Position numbers and translations under genes: made by a program. Positions 1-8,399 of a DNA stretch of 16,750 nt are shown here, piece after piece. A model generated the notes under the pieces. It worked only from the letters and a program-made list of their open reading frames with translations, did not search any database and was not told where the DNA came from. The stretch spans positions 1 through 16,750 of the forward strand of contig SUVZ01000034.1 of assembly GCA_015061765.1 (NCBI GenBank), in the 5' to 3' direction. The DNA is from Lentisphaerota bacterium (GTDB lineage Bacteria; Verrucomicrobiota; Kiritimatiellia; RFP12; UBA1067). The first letter of the stretch is position 1, and each line of letters begins with the position of its first letter.

Positions 1-78
1 GACGTTTCTTGATCTTGCCGCCGTACTTGCGCTCAGGATATCCGAAGACACCATCCCCCATCGGTCATACAAGGGCGA

Positions 79-192
79 TTATCGGCGAGTCGGCAGTTGA
101 CGCATAAGTGAATGCCCATTTTCGTCGGTTGTGCAAGGAAGATTGCCGAGGAATCGTCGCTTAATAGTAATGCCAGTTTCCATCGCAACCAT
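79..192 (-). CDS. Possible 37-residue small protein
   Basis: This ORF is short and I do not recognise the product (it begins MVAMETGITIKRRF and ends in MRQLPTRR). Its main support is a Shine-Dalgarno-like GAGAGGA at 199-205, six bases upstream of the ATG, and a candidate promoter at 282-311. The peptide is basic, has one cysteine and no signal peptide or membrane segment. It could be a real small gene, the start of a frameshifted gene, or chance, because an open frame of this length is common at random. Confidence 0.2.
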   Translation of the reverse strand: MVAMETGITIKRRFLGNLPCTTDENGHSLMRQLPTRR

Positions 193-263
193 ACAAATTC
201 CTCTCTCTACGTTGGCACTGCGAATACGTGTGGATACCATGCCTCACCGCTGCTATCAAGGCC

Positions 264-275
264 GAATTTAAATTC
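264..275. repeat. 12-bp perfect palindrome, possible operator
   Basis: GAATTTAAATTC is a perfect inverted repeat. It lies just downstream of the -10 of the candidate promoter at 282-311, about where transcription would start, which is a typical place for a repressor site. No regulator gene is in view. In AT-rich DNA such a palindrome can also arise by chance. Confidence 0.3.
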
Positions 276-281
276 AACCTT

Positions 282-311
282 ATTAAATAAAACAGCAAAG
301 CTCATTGACAA
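282..311 (-). promoter_or_regulatory. Candidate sigma70 promoter downstream of the glycoside hydrolase
   Basis: On the minus strand TTGTCA (311-306, five of six matches to the -35 consensus) is followed after 18 bp by TTTAAT (287-282, five of six matches to the -10). It sits just past the hydrolase stop and points toward the left edge, so it could drive the 37-codon ORF or a gene beyond the window. The region is AT-rich, which raises the chance of a false match. Confidence 0.35.
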
Positions 312-325
312 ACAGGTTGGAAAGA

Positions 326-3124
326 TTAAGGTTGCCCCTGGTTTCTTTCATGTTTCCTCGTATCCTGCTCGCATGTCTGCGCAAGTTCATCGACAGCGGC
401 GTTCCATGCTTTGCGACCACCTTTCGATCCGCAGACCGCAACCATCCACACTGAACCTTTCGGATCAAAGCAATTACCCGGCTTCAAAAGCAGCAGATCA
501 CGAGGTTCAAACTGTGCGTCCGGATGTTGAACACGTCCGCCTGCAGATGTGAAATACTGGAAGCGCACCACAGTGCCGGCACGTGTGAAGCCACCGAAAA
601 ACGCATTGTCAGATTTTCTGAACCATGCATCTGCATCCGGAGCCTGCCACAGATCTGGCGCGCTCTTGAACTCCATGACTTTCGATTTGTCCTCCGCATA
701 CTTCACATACTGGCGAAACAGGAAAGAAGGCATGTCCATCTGCGATGAACCCAGATTGGCAACCTTGACCAGTTCACAAAGAAACCAGTTCCTGCCCGCG
801 ACCGGAACAATCCTGCACGTAAACGAAAAACGCGCTGCGCCCGATCCACCTTCCGCCGCAACCGCAAGTGCGCCATCCTTCCAATCTACGGACACAACCT
901 TTGACAGGTTTCGCCACCGGGAATTTCCGCGCACCTTGTCGCACAGCATCATGGTAAAACGCCCCAGATCAGATCCGTTCACCTTAACGCTGTCAAAGAT
1001 ATTCTTCCCACCGACACCCCCTTCAAGAACAAGTCCGCCTGGTGTGGAAATCGCATACCGATCTCCATTGCGAACATACTCTGCATCATAACAGACGCCA
1101 ATCCTGCGCTCCGCCTCCGACGCAAGAACCGCAGGTGCAGGAGATATCTTCCGTTCCTTTGGCAAGCCTGCATTCCGCAACGCACCTATATTCCTGTGCA
1201 ATCTCGCAAACATCGCCGTCAACTCGCGGTACGGAATGCCTTCTTCGCTGAGAAGTCCGTAATTGCAATCCTCTGGGAATGCATCGCTCAATCCGGCGGC
1301 GGGCTGGTCCACCCACATGAAATAATCATAGCCAAGCACATACGGCAACGAAAGCAGAGTTTTTGCGAAAAGCTCAGAGGCCTGTGCACGAAGCGACTGC
1401 GTCCGGAATCGCTGTCCTGCACCATGGGAGCAGGGCCGCCCCGTATCGAGAGCGGGAAAACTCCATTCTGTCACAAGAAGAGGACGGCGGGTGAGTTTGT
1501 GAAGCCGTTCAAACGTTTCGCTGAGCCGTTCCGAATCAGGAGATCTGCCCATCCTCACAACGTTGCGGTCAAGATCCGCCCACGGATAGCAATTGAGCGT
1601 AACTACATCGCAGTATTTTCCAGCCACCTCCCACACAACAGGGTGTGCACCACGAACCCCCGCAAACCTCGCGCCTAGAACAAGGTGGTTGGGGTCGGCA
1701 CGGCGGATTGCGGCCGATGTCATGGAGAAATACCGCTCCGCCGCAAGCCTGAGAAAATCAAGTTTCACCGACACCGGCACATTGCCGCCAATGCCGCGCT
1801 CGGCGAGAAATCTCATCTGTACCTTCCGTGCCGAATGCCCTGCGGGCAGTTTTGCGACCGAATCATACAGTCCGACATCAAGCATGCCGCGTCCCCACCA
1901 GGCAAGTTCATTGTCGATGAAATATCCGATAAGCCACGGATCATTCCTATTAGGCGCACACTTCTTGCGCGCGACATAATCGCACCAGACCTCGAAGTCA
2001 GGATGAAATACATTTGGGAATGAAGTGCATGGACGATGTTCGTTCGGGCATATGAAAAACTCTCCCGGCACTCCATCGCGACAAACCGTCTCACCCATGG
2101 CAAGAGTGAACGCATGGGACAGCCCTCTGTATTTCAGATCGGAATCACTACCGCCGCCAAGCATGTTGAATCCCCAATCCTTGAGCCGCGCCACGGCATT
2201 GGTCGCCCAGTCCGAACGGTTGGGGAACTTGCGCATGTTCGTCTCGCGGTGGATGCTCCGCATCGTACGCAGACTCCATTGTCCCTGATAGCTCACATGA
2301 TTCACGCCCAAGGGAGCGGTTCTGCGGCCAAGAGGGTCAATTGTCCACCATTTCCCGTCATCACATTTCATCACACGGAAAAAGCCTGTGGATTGTTCGC
2401 TCATACAGGGAATAAAACTTCCTGACTCGTAGGGAGGAATCGCCTTTTCCGTCTGGTTGACAGGGCGCGGATCCGAACACTCGACATCAACGGCGGAGAA
2501 AACCCCGGAAAAGAATCCTTTCGCATGAAACGAGGGAAATCCCGTCACAACGGCTTTCACTGTTCCGTCTGCGGACGGTTTCGGGAAGGAGAACTTTGCC
2601 ACGTACAGAATCCGTCCCGAACGGTCCTTCACCTCACCGCGTATGCAGGCTGGCTCAAGCTTCAGAGACATGTTGTACGTCTCTCCATAGCTCCAAGTGC
2701 CATCCTGCCGGCCTCCGGCGCAGTGCAGACGGTCATGGTTCTGCGCAAGCCAGCGTCCGCTACGCATTTCGCTCAGTTCAAAGAAGCGTCGGCCCATCTT
2801 GCCGTCCCGTCCCGGAGGCCCCTGCACGAACGAAAGCCTCCAATAGTTGTTTGCGTCATCAGTCACACCGATGCCGAATGTTGCCCAGTCTCTTGAACGG
2901 CATGATTTTGGCATCACATCAACAGACATGGCAATCCTGGCCGAACGCTCCGTTTTAAGGAGCATGCAGTCGTCCACGCCAACAGCCGAGACGCACCTGA
3001 GCAATTCATCAAACTTCCATGCAATCGGACTGCCGTCCCAATCGGAACGGGCCATTCCAACCATTGCGCCAAAGGCATCCGCCGCAATGGTTGCAGCCAG
3101 AAACGCAACTGCCGCACATCTCAT
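326..3124 (-). CDS. Secreted agarase-like glycoside hydrolase (clan GH-A, GH50-like)
   Basis: A 932-residue enzyme predicted to cut a polysaccharide outside the cytoplasm. Residues 1-19 form a Sec signal peptide (MRCAAVAFLAATIAADAFG). Residues about 20-215 are beta-rich and resemble a carbohydrate-binding or jelly-roll module. The (beta/alpha)8 barrel spans about 245-650. It carries WLIGYFIDNELAWWG, whose Glu406 after Asn fits the clan GH-A acid/base, and LLVTEWSFP, whose Glu553 fits the nucleophile. The 147-residue spacing suits that pairing. The C-terminal third looks like a beta-sandwich. The barrel reminds me of beta-agarases (GH50) and of GH42-like enzymes, so the substrate is uncertain. 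I chose the ATG at 3124, although the frame stays open further upstream, because it starts the signal peptide and overlaps the upstream stop as ATGA. That overlap implies translational coupling to the LamG-like gene. Confidence 0.8.
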   Translation of the reverse strand: MRCAAVAFLAATIAADAFGAMVGMARSDWDGSPIAWKFDELLRCVSAVGVDDCMLLKTERSARIAMSVDVMPKSCRSRDWATFGIGVTDDANNYWRLSFVQGPPGRDGKMGRRFFELSEMRSGRWLAQNHDRLHCAGGRQDGTWSYGETYNMSLKLEPACIRGEVKDRSGRILYVAKFSFPKPSADGTVKAVVTGFPSFHAKGFFSGVFSAVDVECSDPRPVNQTEKAIPPYESGSFIPCMSEQSTGFFRVMKCDDGKWWTIDPLGRRTAPLGVNHVSYQGQWSLRTMRSIHRETNMRKFPNRSDWATNAVARLKDWGFNMLGGGSDSDLKYRGLSHAFTLAMGETVCRDGVPGEFFICPNEHRPCTSFPNVFHPDFEVWCDYVARKKCAPNRNDPWLIGYFIDNELAWWGRGMLDVGLYDSVAKLPAGHSARKVQMRFLAERGIGGNVPVSVKLDFLRLAAERYFSMTSAAIRRADPNHLVLGARFAGVRGAHPVVWEVAGKYCDVVTLNCYPWADLDRNVVRMGRSPDSERLSETFERLHKLTRRPLLVTEWSFPALDTGRPCSHGAGQRFRTQSLRAQASELFAKTLLSLPYVLGYDYFMWVDQPAAGLSDAFPEDCNYGLLSEEGIPYRELTAMFARLHRNIGALRNAGLPKERKISPAPAVLASEAERRIGVCYDAEYVRNGDRYAISTPGGLVLEGGVGGKNIFDSVKVNGSDLGRFTMMLCDKVRGNSRWRNLSKVVSVDWKDGALAVAAEGGSGAARFSFTCRIVPVAGRNWFLCELVKVANLGSSQMDMPSFLFRQYVKYAEDKSKVMEFKSAPDLWQAPDADAWFRKSDNAFFGGFTRAGTVVRFQYFTSAGGRVQHPDAQFEPRDLLLLKPGNCFDPKGSVWMVAVCGSKGGRKAWNAAVDELAQTCEQDTRKHERNQGQP

Positions 3125-5487
3125 TGCACGATAACCTTCATCCCCGGACGCCACACCTTGAGAATGAGGGTGTTCCCCGTACGGGTTACACTGTACTTCG
3201 CCGTGACGATTCCGCATGGGCCTGAAACATCTCCGAGCACAACTGATGCCACATTCCACTTCTTTGCCGAAATCAAGGTATACTCACCAGATTCAGGCCG
3301 CGTAGGGAAGTAAAGATCGACAGTCAGGGATTCAGATGTGGAAAGTTCTCCGGCGGCAAGCGATATATCATCCGTCACAGGCGAATCGCAGGTTGCGTCA
3401 ATGGAGAATCTCAATATGTCTCCGGGAATCCGTAATTTACCGATGAAGCTTTCGGACGTTTTCGGTCGCATCATGCCATTAGCGGCCCTTACAGTTCCGG
3501 CGCCGGTCACCGTCATCTGCTGAGGCTTGCCGTAACCGGTTGGCGTGATGCCAAGCCATTTCGCCATCAGATACGCTTCTGTATCCTTACGGTCCTTGTC
3601 TGAAAGAACCTCCGGATAGAAGATTATCTCGCCATGACGAAGCTCGAACGACGGATCTGGCGTGTACGCACTTGTCTGCTGCCATGCCCCGATGCAGCGG
3701 ATCGGCATATTCTGAGTAAAACTGAACGAAAGAAGCTCAGGCCGGGCATTGTATGCACGCACTCCGGACTCTATTTCGACTCCGTTCAGCCAACATGGTG
3801 AATTGGTCACGAAACTTGCGTCATTTTTCACCTTGAAAACAGGTGATGTTCTGTGACGCGGCTCGAGGTACCGTGAAGTGACGTCACTGTTTGCTGAATA
3901 CACCGATGTATCAAGGAATGGAGTGCCGCCGCCGGCAGTGGTGTCAAGGACCATAAAACCGCTGCGCACGGGAAGGCAATGTTCTTCCCCGTTAATATTT
4001 TCGTTGAAGCGCAATGTAGCTCCGTTGCATGTGCCGAGCAAACGGTTCGTCGAATAATCGCACCATGTCATTTCCGCTCCCCATCCCCGCACCGCGTTAT
4101 TTACGGCAGGATCTCGGCTGAAAGCATTAAGATCAAACTTAAGATCATCGTCTGCCGACGCCGCAATGTTTACCAGTTTGTTCATTCTGCTAACGGAAAC
4201 ATCTCCCACCTGCGACTGACCGATTGACCTACCGTCGGCACGGCTTGGATCATACCAGCCTGTCATACCTGGCGCGGGGGTCGCCGATACAACCTGTGTG
4301 TCAGTCAAGATCAGTTCGGCATCCTCAGCCACCGAAAGTGTGCCGCTGAACATTCCGCCAAGCCGCACAGCCCCATTTGTAATTGACGCCGAACCACAGC
4401 CAAAAAGCCGTACTTCGCCTTCATTCTCCGTTTGGAACGTTGAAACGCCCCATTTTTCAGCAAGATAGTGTTCTGCCGACTTTATCTCCAGATCAGTCGG
4501 CATTTCACCGAAAATCAATATCTCGGCATAATTCTGACCACCATAGCGTCCCCACGGATTCCATCCGATACCGGTAATCAATTCATCGAAATATTCGTTG
4601 TCCACTTTCACGTTCTTGTTTGGTGCGAACGAAAACACCTGCCAACCACCATTAAACCCGGTTTTGCTAGGTTCAATATCCATGCCGTCAAGTCGGGCAT
4701 CACGATCTGCCGAAAAAATGGCGGTATCTGCGCTTGGCCCTGGCTCGTTCGCCGCAGAAATCGTCTTGCGAGGAAAGAGATCTGCCGATCCTCTCTTTCC
4801 GGACATTACCGCATTGCCACCTCCGTTCTGGCTGCCAAAAACCATTATGACATATTTTGCGTTGAGCGAATAATTGGCGTTGCAGTCTCCGTTACCGCCC
4901 GAGGTCTGTTCAACTCCATCAATCTTCTTGATGAAGGGCAGACGTCGGCTGGATCCGTACGGTCCCAGCGAAACATAGTTGAGACCATTGCACCCATTGG
5001 AGACCACATACGGCATTGCAACAGGAAAGATATTTCCGTTGGCGTTAGGGTTGGTGTCACGATCATTGTAACCGAGCCACTCAGTCTGCTCCTTCCGCCG
5101 GTCATGCCACCTGACAATGACAGCACCCGTCTTGCCATTCTCAGTGACGGTCTGCACTGTACCGGATGAATTCTTTTCCGCCTCAAGCGTCCATTCTTCG
5201 GAAGCATCAAGCCATAACTGAACCTTTCCGTGCCAAGACGTATTGTTCCGGAGCCCCTTCAAGACAGCAGAACCTCCGTCCTGCACTCGTACGAAAACAT
5301 CCTCTTTCGGAGACTCCAGAGTGAGTGTGCCTTGAGATGCCACATCAATCTGGATTTCGGGGTTGGCAACGTCTATCGTCTCTTCGCCTGCCACAACAAT
5401 GTTCCTGTCCGGCTTGGCATAATCCTCTACAGCCGCAAAAAGCAATGCAACGCCTGATACCGACGCCAGAAACAATCTAGTTTTCAT
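3121..5487 (-). CDS. Secreted LamG-like repeat protein
   Basis: A 788-residue exported protein of unknown exact function. It starts with a signal peptide (MKTRLFLASVSGVALLFAA). A short beta-rich stretch is followed by two similar modules. The first starts near VQLWLDASEEW and ends in EILIFGEMPTDLEIKSAEHY; the second starts near MTGWYDPSRADGR and ends in EIIFYPEVLSDKDRKDTEAY. Each ends in a helix followed by a Lys-Trp, as in LamG/concanavalin-like jelly-roll modules common in Verrucomicrobiota-type secreted proteins. The last 130 residues are beta-rich and end in WRPGMKVIVQ; no membrane anchor or LPXTG/PEP-CTERM motif is visible. The ATG at 5487 was chosen because AAAGG (5494-5498) lies six bases upstream and the signal peptide begins there. 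A sugar-binding or adhesive role beside the hydrolase is inferred. Confidence 0.75.
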   Translation of the reverse strand: MKTRLFLASVSGVALLFAAVEDYAKPDRNIVVAGEETIDVANPEIQIDVASQGTLTLESPKEDVFVRVQDGGSAVLKGLRNNTSWHGKVQLWLDASEEWTLEAEKNSSGTVQTVTENGKTGAVIVRWHDRRKEQTEWLGYNDRDTNPNANGNIFPVAMPYVVSNGCNGLNYVSLGPYGSSRRLPFIKKIDGVEQTSGGNGDCNANYSLNAKYVIMVFGSQNGGGNAVMSGKRGSADLFPRKTISAANEPGPSADTAIFSADRDARLDGMDIEPSKTGFNGGWQVFSFAPNKNVKVDNEYFDELITGIGWNPWGRYGGQNYAEILIFGEMPTDLEIKSAEHYLAEKWGVSTFQTENEGEVRLFGCGSASITNGAVRLGGMFSGTLSVAEDAELILTDTQVVSATPAPGMTGWYDPSRADGRSIGQSQVGDVSVSRMNKLVNIAASADDDLKFDLNAFSRDPAVNNAVRGWGAEMTWCDYSTNRLLGTCNGATLRFNENINGEEHCLPVRSGFMVLDTTAGGGTPFLDTSVYSANSDVTSRYLEPRHRTSPVFKVKNDASFVTNSPCWLNGVEIESGVRAYNARPELLSFSFTQNMPIRCIGAWQQTSAYTPDPSFELRHGEIIFYPEVLSDKDRKDTEAYLMAKWLGITPTGYGKPQQMTVTGAGTVRAANGMMRPKTSESFIGKLRIPGDILRFSIDATCDSPVTDDISLAAGELSTSESLTVDLYFPTRPESGEYTLISAKKWNVASVVLGDVSGPCGIVTAKYSVTRTGNTLILKVWRPGMKVIVQ

Positions 5488-5521
5488 ATGATACCTTTCA
5501 CCTGAAATCACGACAGGTTGA

Positions 5522-5549
5522 AGGATACCAAAATCATTTTTTTTTTCAA
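5522..5549 (-). promoter_or_regulatory. Promoter of the LamG-like/hydrolase operon with A10 spacer tract
   Basis: On the minus strand TTGAAA (5549-5544) and TATCCT (5527-5522) are separated by 16 bp. TGG precedes the -10, giving an extended -10 form. A run of ten A bases (5546-5537) covers the end of the -35 and much of the spacer. The predicted transcript would start near 5515, leaving a leader of about 28 nt that carries the AAAGG ribosome site. Gain of one A would bring the spacer to the optimal 17 bp. Confidence 0.5.
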
Positions 5550-5555
5550 GCGAAA

Positions 5556-5672
5556 TCATCCCTTGCGCGGCAAACAGGCAAGTCGAACCATAGGCATGAC
5601 GCAGCCATCTGGGCGAAGCATAAGCTGACTTACTCTGTCATCTTCCTTCGATACGAAATCTGAAATAGCCAC
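5556..5672 (-). other. Possible gene remnant between secretin and LamG-like gene
   Basis: The 234-bp gap after the secretin contains a frame that can be read from a GTG at 5672 to a TGA at 5556, 38 codons. Its end, RVSQLMLRPDGCVMPMVRLA, is faintly reminiscent of the C-terminus of GspH-type pseudopilins, which would suit the neighbourhood. I see no ribosome site, and the frame continues upstream into the secretin gene. It may be the tail of a lost pseudopilin gene or chance. Confidence 0.15.
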
Positions 5673-5721
5673 CTGCTGACTATCAATATGTCCGGATGGC
5701 AAAAATGAGCCGAAGAGTAGA

Positions 5722-8355
5722 CTATATCTCCTTCTTTGCCGCGTCAAGCTTCTTCTCGGCCTTTTCGAGATCCTGCTTCTTGAGCGTCTCCACGAACTCC
5801 TTCAGATCCTTCTGCTCCTCCACCTTCTTTTCAAAGGCTTCCTTGGCCTCTTTCTCGAGTTCATCCTTGTGAATCTCAAGCCAGGCCTTGCGCTCCGCCT
5901 CGCTCATGCTTTCGAGCTTGCGGGCTCGCTCAACCTTCGCCTTTTCGATGGCAAGTTTCGTCCTGCGCTCCTCATCCTGCTTTTCCCATTCATCCTTGAA
6001 CCGACGCAACTGCTCCTTCTTCGAAACAGGATCGGCAAGCGACGAAGCGGACCAGCCATTATCATCCCATGGATTGGGGTCCGTGAGAGCCTTTTTCCTG
6101 CGAACAGCCTCAGCCTTCGCAGATTCGGCATCATCAAGCACATAGGGTGTCATGAATATGAGAAGTTCGGATCGCTGTTCATCCTGTTCCACGCTTGCGA
6201 AAAGCCATTTGCCTATCCATGGGATGTCTTTCAGTATCGGGATACCGGATTCCTTATCTACCGTATTTTTAGTGGTCAAACCTCCCAGAATCACAGACTG
6301 TCTGTTCTCCAGACTGATATCGGCGGACATTTTCCTTGTCACCGGCACATCTATGTCTTGCGTTGTATACGAAGAGCCTTGCGGCGTCAACATAGATTGC
6401 GTTCCGCTCACCTGTGAATACTCCTCCTCCACCGTAAGCATCACGGTGCCATTGGGATTGATCTTCGGTGTAATCTTAAGCGTAATGCCGATCTCCTTCG
6501 CCGAATAGTTTGGCGAAGGCAACCCGCTTCCCGCATAGCTGGAAGAAACTGCGGACCACCCTGTAAGGAACTGGCGAGACGCGGTGGCTTCAATTATCGC
6601 CTCCTTGTTGTCAACAGTCATGACAATGGGTGAGGCTACGTATTTTGTGCGAGAATCGGTCTTCGATGCCTCCACGACTGCGGCAAGATTCAATTTGTCA
6701 GACTTCATCAGGTAATTGATCCCCTTGCCGATGGGATTGACCGCATTTGTGGCGGCCCCCACAAAACTTCCTATCTGTGTCGTACCCGCACCACCTCCGA
6801 TCATCTGTCCATGATTCATAAACACGGATTCTGCCACTTTTCCGCCCATCACCCAATCTATGCCCGTCTTGAGATTGTCGCCCAGTGAAATTTCAATGAT
6901 CACCGTTTCGATTAGCACCTGGGAGAGTTTGACGTCCATGTTGTCGATGACTTCGCGGATTGCGCGCATATCGGCCTTGCGGGCCATGACCACAATGCCG
7001 TTGATGCGCTTGTCGGCGAGGACCTTCACGTTGTCCTTGTTGAGTTCGCCGAGACGCGATGCGTTTGCGTTCTGGAACGTGGGATTGCTGGAGGTCCTGC
7101 GCTGCGTCTGCGTGGTGCCGCGCGTAAGGTTGCTGTTCGCCGTGCCGCCCTTCTTCGTATTGGCGTTCTGGTTGTTCTTGCTCTGGGAAGAGGAACTGGA
7201 CGCCCCGATTAGGTCGTTGAGCATCTGCTCCACATCCTCCGCCTCCGCATACTTGAGACGGATTACGTCGATCTGCACCTCAGGCGTCGTTTCGACGTCA
7301 AGGGTCTTTATCACCTTGTCGAAGAAGTCCATGTTCGACTTGTTCGTGATGATGATAAGCTTGTTGGAACGCTCGTCCGCAACGATAAGCACCTTTCCTC
7401 GGATCATGCCGCGGTCCGCATCGGAGACGGCGGCGATCAGGTTGGCGTTCGGCGTGTTTACAGGAGGCTGAGGCTGTGAGCCCGGCCTGCGGAGATTAAG
7501 GAGGCTCGGGCGCAAAGACGGCTGCGTGCTTCCGAAACCGGGTGCGCCGCTCTGCTTGGGACCGCTTTTCTTCGGATTCTCGTCCTTCTGCGATTCGGTG
7601 ACGATCGTCTCGAGATGCTCCTTGATGTCCGTCGCAAGGGCATACTCGATCTGGCGCACGAACACGTCCTCGGTAACAGGCGTGGCTATGTCGATCACAC
7701 GGACGACTTCAAGCATGCGGTTGATGTTCTCCTGCGTATCGGTTACGAGAATCGCGTTGGTGCGCTCGAACACCTGAAAAAGCCCCTCGGGAGCCTTGAA
7801 TCCCTCAAGCGCCTTCTGCGCCTCGTCGACCGCAATGTTCTTGAACACGATCATTTGGCTCACGACGCGCCCCTGCTCGGGCAGATTGCCCTTGTCGTCC
7901 ATCCTGAGCGCAATGCCGTGTGTACGGACGGTCTTGCGGGGCAGTGCGCGAAGGAACTTCTCGCCGCGGGGCTCAAGCACGACACCGTTCATCGTAAGCG
8001 TCACCTCGATGGCTTCAAGATACTCGGCCTTTGAAAGGGTCTGTCCCTCAAGAGAACGCAAAGTGATTGTGGACTTCGGAAGGTCCGGAGCGGGAATGAT
8101 GGTCTTGCCGACTTCAGCCGCATACGCCTCCAGGACGAGATCGAGCGGCGCCTGGTTGAACGCCAGGGCAGGAACACCGTTCGTGCCGCGCTGCACGCCT
8201 TTGAGGTCCTCGCGCGTCATCTGAGGCTGCGCCTCCTGCTTGGCGGCGGCACCCTGCGTCCTATCCCGGTTTAGAAGCCGATTGCGAACCAACCCCTGAG
8301 CGAAAGACACTTCCGCCGAAACCACCAGCGCCATCGCTATCAGAAACCTTCTCAT
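5722..8355 (-). CDS. GspD/PilQ-type outer-membrane secretin with coiled-coil tail
   Basis: An 877-residue channel protein for type II secretion or a type IV pilus. In order: signal peptide (MRRFLIAMALVVSAEVSFA); N0-like domain about 55-140; N1 about 160-225; N2 about 230-358 with a Ser/Pro/Gln-rich loop inside; N3 about 359-478, interrupted by a Ser/Asn/Thr-rich loop near 385-425; secretin core about 480-738. The core shows VPVTRKMSADISLENRQSVI, GGLTTKNTVDKESGIPILKD and IPWIGKWLF, the usual GspD/PilQ signature. After it comes an unusual charged tail of about 130 residues, rich in Lys and Glu, most of it predicted helix or coiled coil. The ATG at 8355 is preceded by AGGAG seven bases upstream; a TTG at 8376 is a poorer choice. 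It follows the PilO-like gene by 42 bp and is probably co-transcribed with it. Confidence 0.92.
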   Translation of the reverse strand: MRRFLIAMALVVSAEVSFAQGLVRNRLLNRDRTQGAAAKQEAQPQMTREDLKGVQRGTNGVPALAFNQAPLDLVLEAYAAEVGKTIIPAPDLPKSTITLRSLEGQTLSKAEYLEAIEVTLTMNGVVLEPRGEKFLRALPRKTVRTHGIALRMDDKGNLPEQGRVVSQMIVFKNIAVDEAQKALEGFKAPEGLFQVFERTNAILVTDTQENINRMLEVVRVIDIATPVTEDVFVRQIEYALATDIKEHLETIVTESQKDENPKKSGPKQSGAPGFGSTQPSLRPSLLNLRRPGSQPQPPVNTPNANLIAAVSDADRGMIRGKVLIVADERSNKLIIITNKSNMDFFDKVIKTLDVETTPEVQIDVIRLKYAEAEDVEQMLNDLIGASSSSSQSKNNQNANTKKGGTANSNLTRGTTQTQRRTSSNPTFQNANASRLGELNKDNVKVLADKRINGIVVMARKADMRAIREVIDNMDVKLSQVLIETVIIEISLGDNLKTGIDWVMGGKVAESVFMNHGQMIGGGAGTTQIGSFVGAATNAVNPIGKGINYLMKSDKLNLAAVVEASKTDSRTKYVASPIVMTVDNKEAIIEATASRQFLTGWSAVSSSYAGSGLPSPNYSAKEIGITLKITPKINPNGTVMLTVEEEYSQVSGTQSMLTPQGSSYTTQDIDVPVTRKMSADISLENRQSVILGGLTTKNTVDKESGIPILKDIPWIGKWLFASVEQDEQRSELLIFMTPYVLDDAESAKAEAVRRKKALTDPNPWDDNGWSASSLADPVSKKEQLRRFKDEWEKQDEERRTKLAIEKAKVERARKLESMSEAERKAWLEIHKDELEKEAKEAFEKKVEEQKDLKEFVETLKKQDLEKAEKKLDAAKKEI

Positions 8356-8399
8356 CTCTATACTCCTAACTCCCAACTCTAAACTCTTAACTTACAACT
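8356..8399 (-). repeat. Degenerate heptamer tandem repeat between PilO-like and secretin genes
   Basis: On the minus strand six 7-base units follow each other, each starting AGT and mostly AGTT (AGTTGTA, AGTTAAG, AGTTTAG and three more). They fill the whole gap from the TAG stop of the PilO-like gene to the ATG of the secretin. The secretin ribosome site AGGAG is made from the end of the fifth unit and the start of the sixth. The layout resembles the short heptamer repeats known from cyanobacteria, with no claim of common origin. Confidence 0.65.

Larger units (their letters stand above)
1..325. other. AT-rich intergenic region at left edge, no secure gene
   Basis: This stretch follows the glycoside hydrolase stop. 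On the minus strand it holds a candidate promoter (282-311), a 12-bp palindrome (264-275) and a 37-codon ORF with a good ribosome site (79-192). A second minus-strand frame opens at an ATG at 61 and runs off the window edge; its translation begins MGDGVFGYPERKYGG. An in-frame TGA lies just upstream of that ATG and I see no Shine-Dalgarno, so a truncated gene there is possible but unsupported. On the plus strand one frame is open from base 2 to a TGA at 98-100, which is too short to mean anything. I see no hairpin with a T-tract that would terminate the hydrolase transcript. Confidence 0.5.

Noticed and set aside
1..61. Truncated minus-strand gene starting at the ATG at 61
   Set aside because: Only 20 codons are visible, there is no Shine-Dalgarno and other frames are equally open. 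It remains possible but unsupported.
305..310. Perfect TTGACA on the plus strand
   Set aside because: No -10 box follows at 16-18 bp and the sequence downstream is the antisense of the hydrolase gene.
4468..5169. Plus-strand 233-codon open frame
   Set aside because: It lies opposite the LamG-like gene, shows no recognisable domain and has no promoter or ribosome site.
5603..5701. GCCATC/GATGGC inverted pair as a secretin terminator
   Set aside because: The arms are six bases and separated by about 85 bp, with no T-tract.
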